Source: Rathayibacter iranicus NCPPB 2253 = VKM Ac-1602 (GTDB lineage Bacteria; Actinomycetota; Actinomycetes; Actinomycetales; Microbacteriaceae). From it: a stretch of 64,000 nucleotides of DNA. The notes under the pieces are model-generated. The model ran no database searches. It was not told the DNA's origin and worked only from the letters and a program-made list of their open reading frames with translations. Made by a program: the position numbers and the translations under genes. Position 1 is the stretch's first letter. Every line of letters begins with the position of its first letter. This document shows positions 9,512-19,850 of the stretch, piece after piece. The stretch covers positions 186,001 to 250,000 of the forward strand of contig NZ_QGDV01000004.1 of NCBI RefSeq assembly GCF_003149025.1, written 5' to 3'.

Positions 9512-11167
9512 ATGCACCAGGGTCTGGCCGAGCGGTGGAACTCCATTTCGCTACGAACAAAGATCACGGCCGTCACGGTCCTGTTGTTGACCCTTGGCCT
9601 GCTCGTCTCGGGTATCGGCACCATGACGATGCTCAAGCCGCAACTCGTCGCGCAGCTCGATGCGCAACTGGCGGACCAGGTGCAAAAGACGGCGAGCGAA
9701 CTCTCCGTCCGCGATCTAGCCGCCATCGACGACTCCAAGGCCGACTTCGGCGCGGTCTACGACCAGTACGGCGGTTTAGACAACACGAACGCCTCCGGCG
9801 CTGCCGATCCGGCGTTCCCGAAGACCTTCACGCTCGAGCAAGCCCTACAGGGCGGCGACAAGCCGATGGAGATCTGGAGTTCGAACGGCAAGGTCGAGTA
9901 CCACGTCATGTCGACGGTATTCACGAGGGGCGCCGAATACCAGACTCTCCTGCTCGCCGTGTCGACCCGCGACGTCGACAACATCATGACGATCTACCTC
10001 ACGATCTTCCTCGGCTTCGGGGTCGCGATTGTCGTCATCGGCGCCCTCCTGACACGCCTGCTCGTCACGACCACGTTCGCTCCGCTGCGCGAGGTCGAAC
10101 AGACAGCAGCTGCCATTGCGGATGGCGACTTCAGCCAGCGTCTCGACGGGACGACCCCCAATACCGAAGTCGGTCGACTCAATCGCTCGCTCAACGCGAT
10201 GCTCGGACGCATCGACTCGGCCTTCCGAGACCGCGCGCGCACGATCGATCAGATGCGCCGATTCGTCGGCGATGCGAGCCACGAACTGCGTACGCCCCTC
10301 GTCTCCGTTCGCGGGTACGCGGAGCTGTACCGAATGGGTGCTCTCCAAACACCCGAGGCGGTCGGCCAGGCGATGGAACGCATCGAGAAGGAGGCAATCC
10401 GGATGGGCGGCCTCGTCGAGGACCTCCTCGAACTCGCCCGCCTCGACGAGACCAAACCGCTCGCCCTCGCCCCCGTCGACCTGATGCCGCTCGCCCGCGA
10501 CGCCGCGATGGACGCGATGGCCTCCTGGCCGGACCGCGACTTCGGAGTCGAGACCCGCGATGACACGCCGGTTGAGACCCCGGCCCTTGAGCACGAAGAG
10601 GACGATTTCGTCCCGCCGCAGACGATCGAGTTTGCCAATCCAGGACTCACCGGCCCGATCGCTGCAGCCGGAGCACGCCTCGCGCGCTTTCGTCGCCGTC
10701 CCCGCAGGGTGAAAGCCGAGGAGATCGCGGCCGGAGCTGCCGTTGCCGTTCCCGAAGACGCGGGCGCACCCGCGTTGGTGATGGCCGAGGAGAACAAGAT
10801 TCGCCAGGTTCTCACTAATCTGATCGGCAACGCCGTCCGCTACACCCCCGAAGACACTCCGATCGAGGTCGGCGTCGCCGTTGACCGCTCACGGCGGCTA
10901 GCACTGCTGGAGGTTATCGACCACGGCGAAGGAATCCCTCCCCAAATCCGCGAGAAGATTTTTCAGCGCTTCTGGAGGGCCGATACGTCGCGCACTCGAG
11001 AAACGGGCGGCAGCGGCCTCGGTCTGGCTATCGTGTCCTCGATCGTCACCGCACACAAGGGCCGCGTCGACGTCGTCGAGACACCGGGAGGCGGCGCAAC
11101 CTTCCGCGTCGCCCTGCCGCTGCTGACAGTCGGGCAGAACGGCGAGACGTCCCCCGCCTCCGTCTGA
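9512..11167 (+). CDS. Sensor histidine kinase with an inserted linker
   Basis: This 551-residue kinase has membrane helices at about residues 18-40 and 153-178 around an extracytoplasmic sensor of about 110 residues. A HAMP domain follows, then HisKA with H257 in GDASHELRTPL, and a HATPase domain (N-box KIRQVLTNLIGNAVRYTP, G1 DHGEGIP, G2 GGSGLGLAI). Between HisKA and the N-box lies an extra stretch of about 75 residues, acidic at first and then Arg- and Ala-rich, which most kinases of this class lack. It is the partner of the response regulator just upstream. What it senses cannot be read from the sequence. Confidence 0.9.
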   Translation: MHQGLAERWNSISLRTKITAVTVLLLTLGLLVSGIGTMTMLKPQLVAQLDAQLADQVQKTASELSVRDLAAIDDSKADFGAVYDQYGGLDNTNASGAADPAFPKTFTLEQALQGGDKPMEIWSSNGKVEYHVMSTVFTRGAEYQTLLLAVSTRDVDNIMTIYLTIFLGFGVAIVVIGALLTRLLVTTTFAPLREVEQTAAAIADGDFSQRLDGTTPNTEVGRLNRSLNAMLGRIDSAFRDRARTIDQMRRFVGDASHELRTPLVSVRGYAELYRMGALQTPEAVGQAMERIEKEAIRMGGLVEDLLELARLDETKPLALAPVDLMPLARDAAMDAMASWPDRDFGVETRDDTPVETPALEHEEDDFVPPQTIEFANPGLTGPIAAAGARLARFRRRPRRVKAEEIAAGAAVAVPEDAGAPALVMAEENKIRQVLTNLIGNAVRYTPEDTPIEVGVAVDRSRRLALLEVIDHGEGIPPQIREKIFQRFWRADTSRTRETGGSGLGLAIVSSIVTAHKGRVDVVETPGGGATFRVALPLLTVGQNGETSPASV

Positions 11168-11294
11168 TCGGTCGGCGCCGCGCGCCCCTCTGCATAGCGG
11201 ATGCCGTACCGCGCGCCTGATCCCGAATCCCGCCGTGTACGCGGCCCACGTACGTGCGAGGCGACCGCGCTCATCCGCTCGCCGGCCGCGCCCC

Positions 11295-11332
11295 GCAGAA
11301 GGCGGCTCCTCCGAAGAGGAACCGCCTTCTGC
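11295..11332. terminator. Bidirectional hairpin terminator between kinase and groEL
   Basis: A 17-bp arm beginning GCAGAAGGCGGC pairs across a four-base loop (CGAA) with its near-perfect complement. It lies between two convergent genes, so it probably serves both. Confidence 0.75.
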
Positions 11333-11349
11333 GTGGTGAGGGGCCGGAC

Positions 11350-13355
<2,006 letters not shown>

Positions 13356-13525
13356 CTCTGTACTCCCCAGTGCTGTTCTGCCCGCGGCGCGAGCCATGCG
13401 CTCGTACCTGGTTGGGAATACTAATCGGACGATCCGTCCGCTGACGGGCCCGGGAAGGCTTCGCAGCGAAGAGTTGCCCGGGATTCAACACGGAGGAAAC
13501 GTGCCCGTAACAGAAGGGGCCGGGA

Positions 13526-14101
13526 TCAACCCTGCTTGGCGGCGAAGTCAGCACCGAGCACCACGACCACGGTGCCCGTCTCGGCGAAGTCCTGCGAGAG
13601 CGTCAGCGTCCCCACACCGAGCGAGTCGGCGAGACCGAGCGCAGCACCCTCGAGTGCCGGATCGGTGTAGTAGATGGTCGTGACCGTCACGTCCTCGGTA
13701 TTTGCGTTGGCCACTGTCGGGACGCTCCAGCCGGCGGCGGTGAGGGCGCTGCTTGCCTTGGCAGCGAGCCCAGCGGTGGCTGTTCCGTTCAGCGCCGAGA
13801 CACCCAGGGTCGGATCGACGGTCGCCGCGGTGGTCGGCGTCGCTCCGGCGGTCGGCGCCGTGAACACGTCCGTGAACTCCACGCGATCGTCGATGACGAG
13901 CAGTCCGATGAATCCGAGGAGGACGATCACTCCGGTGGCTAGCGCCGCCCATGCGAACGCGATGGCCCGCGCATGCGGGGCGGGCGGCCGACGATGCGCG
14001 CCGACGCGACCCTCCGTCGCTAGGGCCTCATCGAAGCGGTCTGTCGGATGCGTGTTCGACATCGGGGGTGCGGCCGGCCTTCCGTTGGGGGACTCGAGCA
14101 A
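13526..14101 (-). CDS. Membrane-anchored LytR_C domain protein
   Basis: This 191-residue protein has a cytoplasmic N-terminus, one membrane helix at about residues 45-68 and an outer LytR C-terminal-like domain (GVSALNGTATAGLAAKASSA through DFAETGTVVVVLGADF). The domain normally occurs at the end of LytR-CpsA-Psr wall-polymer ligases; free-standing copies are common in Actinobacteria and have no known activity. The start is uncertain: TTG 14101 follows the DUF3263 stop by six bases, while ATG 14062 is the next choice. Cotranscription with the DUF3263 gene is likely. Confidence 0.78.
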   Translation of the reverse strand: MLESPNGRPAAPPMSNTHPTDRFDEALATEGRVGAHRRPPAPHARAIAFAWAALATGVIVLLGFIGLLVIDDRVEFTDVFTAPTAGATPTTAATVDPTLGVSALNGTATAGLAAKASSALTAAGWSVPTVANANTEDVTVTTIYYTDPALEGAALGLADSLGVGTLTLSQDFAETGTVVVVLGADFAAKQG

Positions 14102-14106
14102 CTCGT

Positions 14107-14388
14107 CTACTCGAGAGGCCCGAGACGACGCGCGGCGCGGGCGCCGGCGCGCTGGTCGCGGATGCGCTGCAGCCGCTTCACGAGCATCGGATCGTGCGCA
14201 AGGGCAGCCGGTGAGGCGAGCACTGCGCTGAGCACCTGATAGTAGCGGGCAGCCGAAAGTCCGAACTGGGAACGAATCGCGTCGTCCTTATCGCCCGTCC
14301 GTGCGGTCCACTCGCGCTCAAAGGCGAGCACCCGCAGGTCGCGCTCGGACAGGCCGGTGTCGCAGCTCGGGTCCGTCGTCCTGCTCAT
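14107..14388 (-). CDS. DUF3263 protein
   Basis: This 93-residue protein contains the DUF3263 core (LSERDLRVLAFEREWTARTG and ARYYQVLSAVLASPAAL). It is a small helical protein that looks like a DNA-binding fold and is conserved across Actinobacteria, nearly always before a LytR_C gene, as here. ATG 14388 is preceded by GGGGGA. Function unknown. Confidence 0.85.
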   Translation of the reverse strand: MSRTTDPSCDTGLSERDLRVLAFEREWTARTGDKDDAIRSQFGLSAARYYQVLSAVLASPAALAHDPMLVKRLQRIRDQRAGARAARRLGPLE

Positions 14389-14682
14389 TCCCCCAGGGTA
14401 GGGAAGAAGGGCGGAACGGATGCGGAGGCGCTCCGAAGCATGCGGATGCGCACGATTCCGCCTTCGAGACGCGGCGCGCAGGGAGGTGCTGAGCCCGGTC
14501 GTCGTCTCGCTGCTCGCGGAGGAGGACGTCGGTGCGCAGGCGGGCGAAGTCGTCGGCGTTGTCGGTCGAGAGTTCGCTCCACGCCGTCGAGATCACGGAA
14601 TGTGCTTCAGTGGATCGCAGTTGAGGAAAGCGGAGGGGAGCTATCTCCCCCCGTACACTGGCGAGAATTCCGAGGGAGACCC

Positions 14683-15090
14683 ATGTCGTCGTATTCCGTG
14701 AACAAGACCGACGCCGAATGGCGGGAGGAGCTCGACCGCGACCGGTACTCGGTCCTGCGTGAGGCCGCCACCGAACGTCCGTGGACCGGCGAGTTGCTCG
14801 ACGAGCACCGCTCGGGCCTCTATACCTGCGCCGCCTGCAACGCCGAGCTCTTCACGAGCGGCACCAAGTTCGACTCCGGCTGCGGCTGGCCCAGCTTCTA
14901 CGAGTCGGTAAACCCCGACGCGGTCCAGTTGATCGAGGACAGCACACTCGGCATGGTCCGGACCGAGGTACGGTGCGCGAACTGCGGCTCACACCTGGGC
15001 CATGTGTTCCCCGACGGTTTCGGCACGCCGACCGGCGACCGGTACTGCATGAACTCCATCGCGATGAACTTCCAGGCCGAGGGCGAGTGA
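14683..15090 (+). CDS. msrB: Peptide-methionine (R)-S-oxide reductase MsrB
   Basis: This 135-residue enzyme repairs methionine-R-sulfoxide in proteins. Zinc-binding CxxC pairs are in CAACNAEL and CANCGSHLGHVF, the substrate loop is GCGWPSFYE, and the catalytic Cys is in RYCMNSIAMNF. ATG 14683 follows GAGGGAGAC. Its stop overlaps the GTG start of the nitroreductase gene (GTGA), so the two are coupled. Confidence 0.95.
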   Translation: MSSYSVNKTDAEWREELDRDRYSVLREAATERPWTGELLDEHRSGLYTCAACNAELFTSGTKFDSGCGWPSFYESVNPDAVQLIEDSTLGMVRTEVRCANCGSHLGHVFPDGFGTPTGDRYCMNSIAMNFQAEGE

Positions 15091-15644
15091 CCGCGCCCCA
15101 CTCCCCCGTGCTCGAAGCCGTCCTCGCGCGCCGATCGCGCTCGAAGGTCACGGCCGAGGCCCCGGGGCACGACGAGATCGCGGCGTTCATCTCGGCGGCG
15201 TCGCGACTCGCCGACCATGGTTCACTGCGTCCGTGGCGGGTCATAGAGATCCGCGGCGCGGCGCGCGACCGGATCGGGCGCAGCTTCGCCGCGGCCTCGG
15301 GCGAGAAGAAGAACCCGCAGAAATACATCGAGAAGACGCACCGCGCCTCCCTTCTGCTCGCCGTCGTGGTAAGCGTAAAGAAGTCGAAGGTGCCGGCCTG
15401 GGAGCAGGAGGCCGTCGCCTCGGGCGTCGCGCACCTCCTGAGCCTGCTGCTCGACGAGGCCGGGTGGGGCGTCTTCTGGCGCACCGGCTCGTATACGCGC
15501 GCCAAGGCGGTTCGGAAGGCGCATCGCCTCGAGAAGGGTGAGGAGCTGCTCGGCTGGCTCTACGTGGGCCGGCCCGACGGCAAGATCGGCGGGCCGAAAC
15601 GGCCAGCACCGGCCGAACGACACCTCAGCGTCCTCGAGCCCTGA
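15087..15644 (+). CDS. Nitroreductase family protein
   Basis: This 185-residue protein matches the small FMN-binding nitroreductase fold: LARRSRSKVT near the start for phosphate binding, SLRPWRV in the middle, and GWLYVGRPDG at the end. It probably reduces a quinone or nitro compound with NAD(P)H; the natural substrate is unknown. GTG 15087 overlaps the msrB stop by four bases, which fixes the start and suggests a shared redox-stress role. Confidence 0.82.
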   Translation: MTAPHSPVLEAVLARRSRSKVTAEAPGHDEIAAFISAASRLADHGSLRPWRVIEIRGAARDRIGRSFAAASGEKKNPQKYIEKTHRASLLLAVVVSVKKSKVPAWEQEAVASGVAHLLSLLLDEAGWGVFWRTGSYTRAKAVRKAHRLEKGEELLGWLYVGRPDGKIGGPKRPAPAERHLSVLEP

Positions 15645-15716
15645 GCGCCGGCCGCGCGCCCCGGACGACATGCCGTCGAGGCCCGCGATAAGGTGGCTGA
15701 GCGCGAGAGCGTACCT

Positions 15717-15789
15717 GCCGACGTGGCGCAATTGGTAGCGCACCCGACTTGTAATCGGGCGGTTACGAGTTCAAGTCTCGTCGTCGGCT
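15717..15789 (+). tRNA. tRNA-Thr (anticodon TGT)
   Basis: A complete 73-base cloverleaf: acceptor GCCGACG/CGTCGGC, anticodon stem CCCGA/TCGGG with loop CTTGTAA (anticodon TGT, reads ACA), and T arm ACGAG-TTCAAGT-CTCGT. CCA is not encoded directly. Its 3' half from 15757 is repeated at 17394, making it the integration target of the insert downstream. Confidence 0.95.
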
Positions 15790-15859
15790 CCCCATGACGA
15801 AGGCCCCGCCTGCGCACTGCGCGGACAGGGCCTTCGCGCATCCGTCTATCCGGCGGCAG
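15757..15859. repeat. 103-bp direct repeat, left copy (attL-like, tRNA-Thr 3' end)
   Basis: This stretch covers the tRNA-Thr 3' half, the hairpin just after it and a few codons matching the end of the DsbA-like gene. It is identical to 17394-17496 except for one base, at a distance of 1637 bp. A tRNA 3' end in direct repeat is the classic mark of site-specific integration. Confidence 0.85.
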
Positions 15860-16004
15860 CGACATCCGTTCCAGGCAGAAGACCCGAGGTGTCACACTCC
15901 GTCACGGCACGTACCCAGCTCACGAACCGGGAGTCATCGATACAGCTGTTCACCGCGGCGGTGTCCTCGACTCCCGCCCGCGCGGCGTAGTTCTTCAACT
16001 CCTA
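15846..16004 (-). pseudogene. Decayed fragment of the DsbA-like gene
   Basis: The last few codons match the C-terminal coding end at 17483, and 15862-16000 aligns with 17670-17808 of the intact gene at about 86% identity by hand count. A 171-base segment present in the intact copy is missing between the two blocks. Nothing upstream of 16004 continues the gene. It is a non-functional remnant, probably from a related chromosome carried in with the insert. Confidence 0.75.
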
Positions 16005-16090
16005 CCTGCCTCCGACATTCACCGGCGACCGCTTCGTCACCCGGCGTGCGCAGCGCATCGCCGAGCCGGCGCAGGAGCCCCTCTAAGCCG

Positions 16091-16555
16091 TCAAGCCCGC
16101 CTGCTGAGCGGCGGCACGGCCGACTCGTCCATGTCTCGCAGAATTGCGTTCATGGCCAGCTGCACCTCAATCGCATACGTCTGCCACATCTCAGTGCCGG
16201 GGTCCTCCTTGAGCTTCCGGAGTCCCTCGTCATCGCGTTTGACGTGGTCCGCCCACAGTTCGGGCAAGCGTTCTTTCCCGAGGAGCCCGATCAGCGTGAG
16301 CGCTTCGGCTCCCATTCGCTTTCGCTCGTGGGGATCGGTCGATCCACCGCGGACCTGGTTCTCGAGCAGACGAGTGGCGGCCGTCAGTTCGACTTGGAGG
16401 CGGGCCTGTCGTGCAGCTGCCGCTCGATCGGCGTCCGCGATGGAGCGGGCGTTTCGCCGGTCGAGTGCGGACACCACCAGCGCGATGATCGATGCGACGA
16501 CAGCAGCGAGCACGGCCGTAACCTGGATGGCGTTCGAGAACTCAGTAGGACTCAT
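16091..16555 (-). CDS. Hypothetical protein with one N-terminal membrane helix
   Basis: This 154-residue protein starts at ATG 16555. One helix at about residues 8-29 (AIQVTAVLAAVVASIIALVV) is followed by an arginine-rich, probably coiled-coil cytoplasmic segment (RRNARSIADADRAAAARQAR) and a helical C-terminus with EMWQTYAIEVQLAMNAILRD. I recognise no family. It is the largest gene of the tRNA-Thr insert; similar small anchored helical proteins occur in phage-derived islands. Function unknown. Confidence 0.6.
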   Translation of the reverse strand: MSPTEFSNAIQVTAVLAAVVASIIALVVSALDRRNARSIADADRAAAARQARLQVELTAATRLLENQVRGGSTDPHERKRMGAEALTLIGLLGKERLPELWADHVKRDDEGLRKLKEDPGTEMWQTYAIEVQLAMNAILRDMDESAVPPLSRRA

Positions 16556-16765
16556 GCCGCGACCCTAGAACATCACGCTCCCGCCGGTCCCATTCTCGAG
16601 GACGTCCTGGCTACGCTCAGCCACACCAACAAAACTCTCGCTTCATCCCGCCGAGAGAGAGAGGCGAGCCCTCCATATTCGCTTCATCGCAGGCTAGGAG
16701 CCGCTGGCTCCACGACGTTCCTCTGATCGCTGAAGCGCACGAGGACCCAGACTGCCGGGCGCCCT

Positions 16766-16963
16766 CTAAAGGCGCCGGAACCCGCGTCGAAGGTACACCT
16801 CCCACCTGCTGCGCTCTGCATCAGCGACGGAACGATCCGCGTGAGGTCCTGCCGCGAACACGTCCTGCCACATCAGGCTCGGTCGCGTGAGGTCGACCAC
16901 ACGGTACATCGTCGTTCCGTCGACCTCTTCTTCCAGCACCTGCACGTTGATTTGGGCATCCAT
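16766..16963 (-). CDS. Small hypothetical protein
   Basis: This 65-residue reading frame starts at ATG 16963 and reads like a soluble alpha/beta protein (VDGTTMYRVVDLTRPSLMW, then WEVYLRRGFRRL). No strong ribosome-binding site is seen and no family is recognised. It lies in the tRNA-Thr insert, on the same strand as the 154-residue gene. Confidence 0.4.
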   Translation of the reverse strand: MDAQINVQVLEEEVDGTTMYRVVDLTRPSLMWQDVFAAGPHADRSVADAERSRWEVYLRRGFRRL

Positions 16964-17021
16964 CTTGTGAGGTTACAGAGCCGGTCCAGACTCTGACGGT
17001 AGTCGGCCTCACGATTGGCGA

Positions 17022-17255
17022 ATGTCTCACTCGTGGACCCCGATGTCGATGGTCACCCGTTCAGTCTGGCCGGTCGAGTGGCGGGTCACGGACCGCACCG
17101 AGGATCTGAAGTGGATCCGGCTCATCCATTACCAGGGTCGCCCGACGTTCGTCTACGTGACGAAAGACGGCTGGGTTGTCGCTGGCCGAGACCGCCTCCG
17201 CGACGTTGCAGGCGCGTTCCCCGCGTGGAAGTGTGCGGTCACGAGTCGTAACTGA
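17022..17255 (+). CDS. Small hypothetical protein
   Basis: This 77-residue reading frame starts at ATG 17022, divergent from the 65-residue gene. WIRLIHYQGRPTFVYVTKDG looks like a real beta-hairpin-rich protein and codon use is GC-rich at third positions. It is the last gene before the right direct repeat of the insert. No family is recognised. Confidence 0.45.
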   Translation: MSHSWTPMSMVTRSVWPVEWRVTDRTEDLKWIRLIHYQGRPTFVYVTKDGWVVAGRDRLRDVAGAFPAWKCAVTSRN

Positions 17256-17393
17256 GTCATAATCACACGTCGATGGTCACCGATCTCAAGCGATTCACAG
17301 TGACGTAGGTGCCTCGCCACTGTCCTGCGATGGCGCGCGTTTTCAACCCGTCGTCAGGTGGCGTGATCTACGTGACGAACAATAGATAGGAAT

Positions 17394-17496
17394 GGGCGGT
17401 TACGAGTTCAAGTCTCGTCGTCGGCTCCCCATGACGAAGGCCCCGCCTGCGCACTGCGCGGACGGGGCCTTCGCGCATCCGTCTATCCGGCGGCAG
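17394..17496. repeat. 103-bp direct repeat, right copy (attR-like)
   Basis: This is the second copy of the tRNA-Thr 3' end, hairpin and end of the DsbA-like gene. Only the 3' half of the tRNA is present, so it makes no tRNA. It marks the right border of the insert and joins it to the intact DsbA-like gene. Confidence 0.85.
17436..17472. terminator. Hairpin terminator in the right direct repeat
   Basis: Perfect arms GAAGGCCCCG and CGGGGCCTTC lie just past the DsbA-like stop codon on the minus strand. The same hairpin in the left copy (15799-15835) has one mismatch, the single base difference between the repeats. Confidence 0.75.
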
Positions 17497-18421
17497 GTGC
17501 AGGCTCAGTCGAGGCCGGAGCCGGCGAGGACGTCGGCGCGGGCGTGCCCGACGAATAGGACTGGGCGGCAGCCGAGAGAACAAACGAGCTGAACGCATCG
17601 GGATCGGTCAGCGAGCCGGAGTATGACCCGCCGTTCACGAGCACAATCGGTGTTCCCGTCGCGGCTGGAACATCCGTTCCGGGCAGGGGACCTGAGGTGG
17701 CGCGCTCCGTCGCGGCGCGAACCCAGCTCACGAACCGGGAGTCATCAATGCAACTGTTCACCGCGGCCGTGTCCTCAACTCCCGCCTGAGCGGCATAGTT
17801 CTTCAGCTGATCGTCGGAGAGGCCGTTGGTTCCCTCCGCGGGCTGATTCTTAAAGAGCAGCGAGTTGTAGTCGAAGAAGGCGTTCGGCTGAGTGTCAGCG
17901 ACGCAGGCGGCGGCGTTAGCTGCACGCTCCGAGTACTTTGTCCCATTCGAGCGGGTCGTGAGAATGGCGATGGGGTGAATCTCGACGGTCGCGGCTCCGC
18001 TTGTCACCCACTCCTTGATTTGGTTACCGTTGGTCTTCTCGAATTCACCGCAGTAAGGGCAGAGGTAGTCAAGGTAGACCCTGATGTCGACCGTGCCGGA
18101 CGAGGTGTCGAGGACGCTCGGGGTCGGCGTTCCCTCGGCGGGCAGTGAGGGACTGGTCTGAGCGACCATGTTCTCGCCGATGACCACGCCGTCGCTGGCC
18201 ATGTTGGCCGGACCAGGCCCCGCCGGGCGGATGCTCGAGCTGACGGCGAAGACCACGATCGCGACAATCGCGATCACAACGACGGCCAAACCTCCCTGCA
18301 GGGCGATCCGACTCACGCGGTCTCGGCGCTTCTGCTGCTCGCGGAGTCGGCGCGCCTTTTCTCGGGCAGCCTCTCGTCGCTGGTTCTTCGAAAGACGGTC
18401 GTGGGCTCCGTCGTTGGTCAT
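17483..18421 (-). CDS. Membrane-anchored DsbA-family thiol oxidoreductase
   Basis: This 312-residue protein has a charged N-terminus, one membrane helix at about residues 42-62 and an outer thioredoxin-fold domain with the active site CPYC (C121 and C124). A partner cis-Pro region (GTPIVLVNG) and a Pro/Ser/Thr-rich tail follow. It belongs to the actinobacterial DsbA-like group that forms disulfides in exported proteins. The C-terminal codons lie inside the right direct repeat. A degraded partial copy sits at 15846-16004. Confidence 0.87.
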   Translation of the reverse strand: MTNDGAHDRLSKNQRREAAREKARRLREQQKRRDRVSRIALQGGLAVVVIAIVAIVVFAVSSSIRPAGPGPANMASDGVVIGENMVAQTSPSLPAEGTPTPSVLDTSSGTVDIRVYLDYLCPYCGEFEKTNGNQIKEWVTSGAATVEIHPIAILTTRSNGTKYSERAANAAACVADTQPNAFFDYNSLLFKNQPAEGTNGLSDDQLKNYAAQAGVEDTAAVNSCIDDSRFVSWVRAATERATSGPLPGTDVPAATGTPIVLVNGGSYSGSLTDPDAFSSFVLSAAAQSYSSGTPAPTSSPAPASTEPAPAAG

Positions 18422-18661
18422 GACAAGGACGCTCCGAATGAGAGGGGGAAAGGGGAAGGGGTTGCCGCCGGGGCGCGACTCGCCGGAATCCTACGCGCGA
18501 GCCCTGGGAAACTTCCAAACGGTGCCCACCTGCAAGCGCCGGTCCCTCTGGGGCCCGTGGCATACTGAGACGACTGGTCACTGTCGCCCAGGCGACGATG
18601 ACCATCACTTCCATTCACTCGGATCGTCCGGCACGTACCTGCCGGTGAAGGAGCAAGAACA

Positions 18662-19738
18662 ATGGCGTCCGTAACTTTCGACCACGCATCCCGCGTCTAC
18701 CCCGGGGCCACGCGTGCATCCGTCGACAAGCTCAACCTCGAAGTCGGTGACGGCGAGTTCCTCGTGCTCGTCGGTCCTTCCGGCTGCGGCAAGTCCACCT
18801 CCCTCCGCATGCTCGCCGGCCTCGAAGAGGTCAACGAGGGACGCATCCTGATCGGCGACCGCAACGTCACGGACGTTCCGCCAAAAGATCGCGATATTGC
18901 GATGGTGTTCCAGAACTACGCCCTGTATCCGCACATGTCGGTCGCAGAAAACATGGGCTTCGCTCTCAAGATCGCCGGTGTCAACAAGGATGAGCGCGCG
19001 GCGCGTGTCCTTGAGGCGGCGAAAATGCTCGACCTCGAGCCCTACCTCAACCGCAAGCCCAAAGCCCTGTCGGGTGGTCAGCGCCAGCGCGTCGCGATGG
19101 GCCGCGCGATCGTTCGCAAGCCGCAGGTCTTCCTCATGGACGAGCCGCTGTCGAACCTCGACGCCAAGCTCCGGGTCTCAACGCGCACTCAGATCGGCAC
19201 CCTCCAGCGCCGCCTCGGCATCACGACGGTCTACGTCACCCACGACCAGACCGAGGCACTGACCATGGGCGACCGCATCGCGGTGCTGAAGGACGGAGTC
19301 CTCCAGCAGGTGGGGACACCCCGCGACCTCTACGAAAACCCGAACAACGTTTTCGTCGCCGGATTCATCGGCTCGCCCGCGATGAACCTCTTTCACGCGG
19401 ACGTCACAGACGGCGGCGTCAACTTCGGCGATACGGTCCTCCCGATTGCCCGCGAGGCGCTCGCGAAGGCGAGCCAGAAGGTCGTCACGCTCGGTGTGCG
19501 CCCCGAGGACGTCACCGTCTCGACTCAGCCCGGCGGCCTGCCGATCGAAGTCGACCTTATCGAGGAGCTCGGCTCGGACGGCTACCTCTACGGCCACACG
19601 GAGGTCGAGGGCCGCCGGACCGACATCGTCGCGCGCGTCGACGGACGCGTCCACCCCACCGCAGGCGATCGCGTCTACGTGACCGCAAACCACCGCGTGC
19701 ACATCTTCGACGCGGAGTCGGGCGAGCGCCTCTCCTGA
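18662..19738 (+). CDS. msiK: MsiK/UgpC-type sugar ABC transporter ATPase
   Basis: This 358-residue ATPase has Walker [11 protein letters not shown]-loop QNYALYPHMSV, signature LSGGQRQRVAMG, Walker B VFLMDEPLSNLD, and a C-terminal regulatory OB-like domain. It is the class that powers several carbohydrate importers at once (MsiK in Streptomyces). No permease or binding protein is adjacent, which fits a shared ATPase. The start is ATG 18662, with AAGGAGCAAG upstream. Confidence 0.88.
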   Translation: MASVTFDHASRVYPGATRASVDKLNLEVGDGEFLVLVGPSGCGKSTSLRMLAGLEEVNEGRILIGDRNVTDVPPKDRDIAMVFQNYALYPHMSVAENMGFALKIAGVNKDERAARVLEAAKMLDLEPYLNRKPKALSGGQRQRVAMGRAIVRKPQVFLMDEPLSNLDAKLRVSTRTQIGTLQRRLGITTVYVTHDQTEALTMGDRIAVLKDGVLQQVGTPRDLYENPNNVFVAGFIGSPAMNLFHADVTDGGVNFGDTVLPIAREALAKASQKVVTLGVRPEDVTVSTQPGGLPIEVDLIEELGSDGYLYGHTEVEGRRTDIVARVDGRVHPTAGDRVYVTANHRVHIFDAESGERLS

Positions 19739-19760
19739 GTCGGCGCTCCTCCCACGCACA

Positions 19761-19793
19761 CGCTGCCGCCGTCCTCCCAGGGCGGCGGCAGCG
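19761..19793 (+). terminator. Hairpin terminator after msiK
   Basis: Perfect 10-bp arms CGCTGCCGCC and GGCGGCAGCG around a 13-base loop lie 23 bases past the msiK stop. Confidence 0.75.
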
Positions 19794-19850
19794 CCCGTTC
19801 GGCCTTCTCCTCCGTCCGCCTCCCCCTTCTTCCGACACGAACGGCGCACA

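Noticed and set aside
14318-14596. 92-residue minus-strand frame before the DUF3263 gene
   Set aside because: Its first 35 codons look coding, but it runs into the DUF3263 start in another frame and has no ribosome-binding site. It could be a remnant; not enough to call.
15560-15895. Minus-strand frame containing EPTTRLELVTARLQ
   Set aside because: It is the complement of tRNA-Thr and the repeat around it. The similar frame at 17368-17598 has the same cause.
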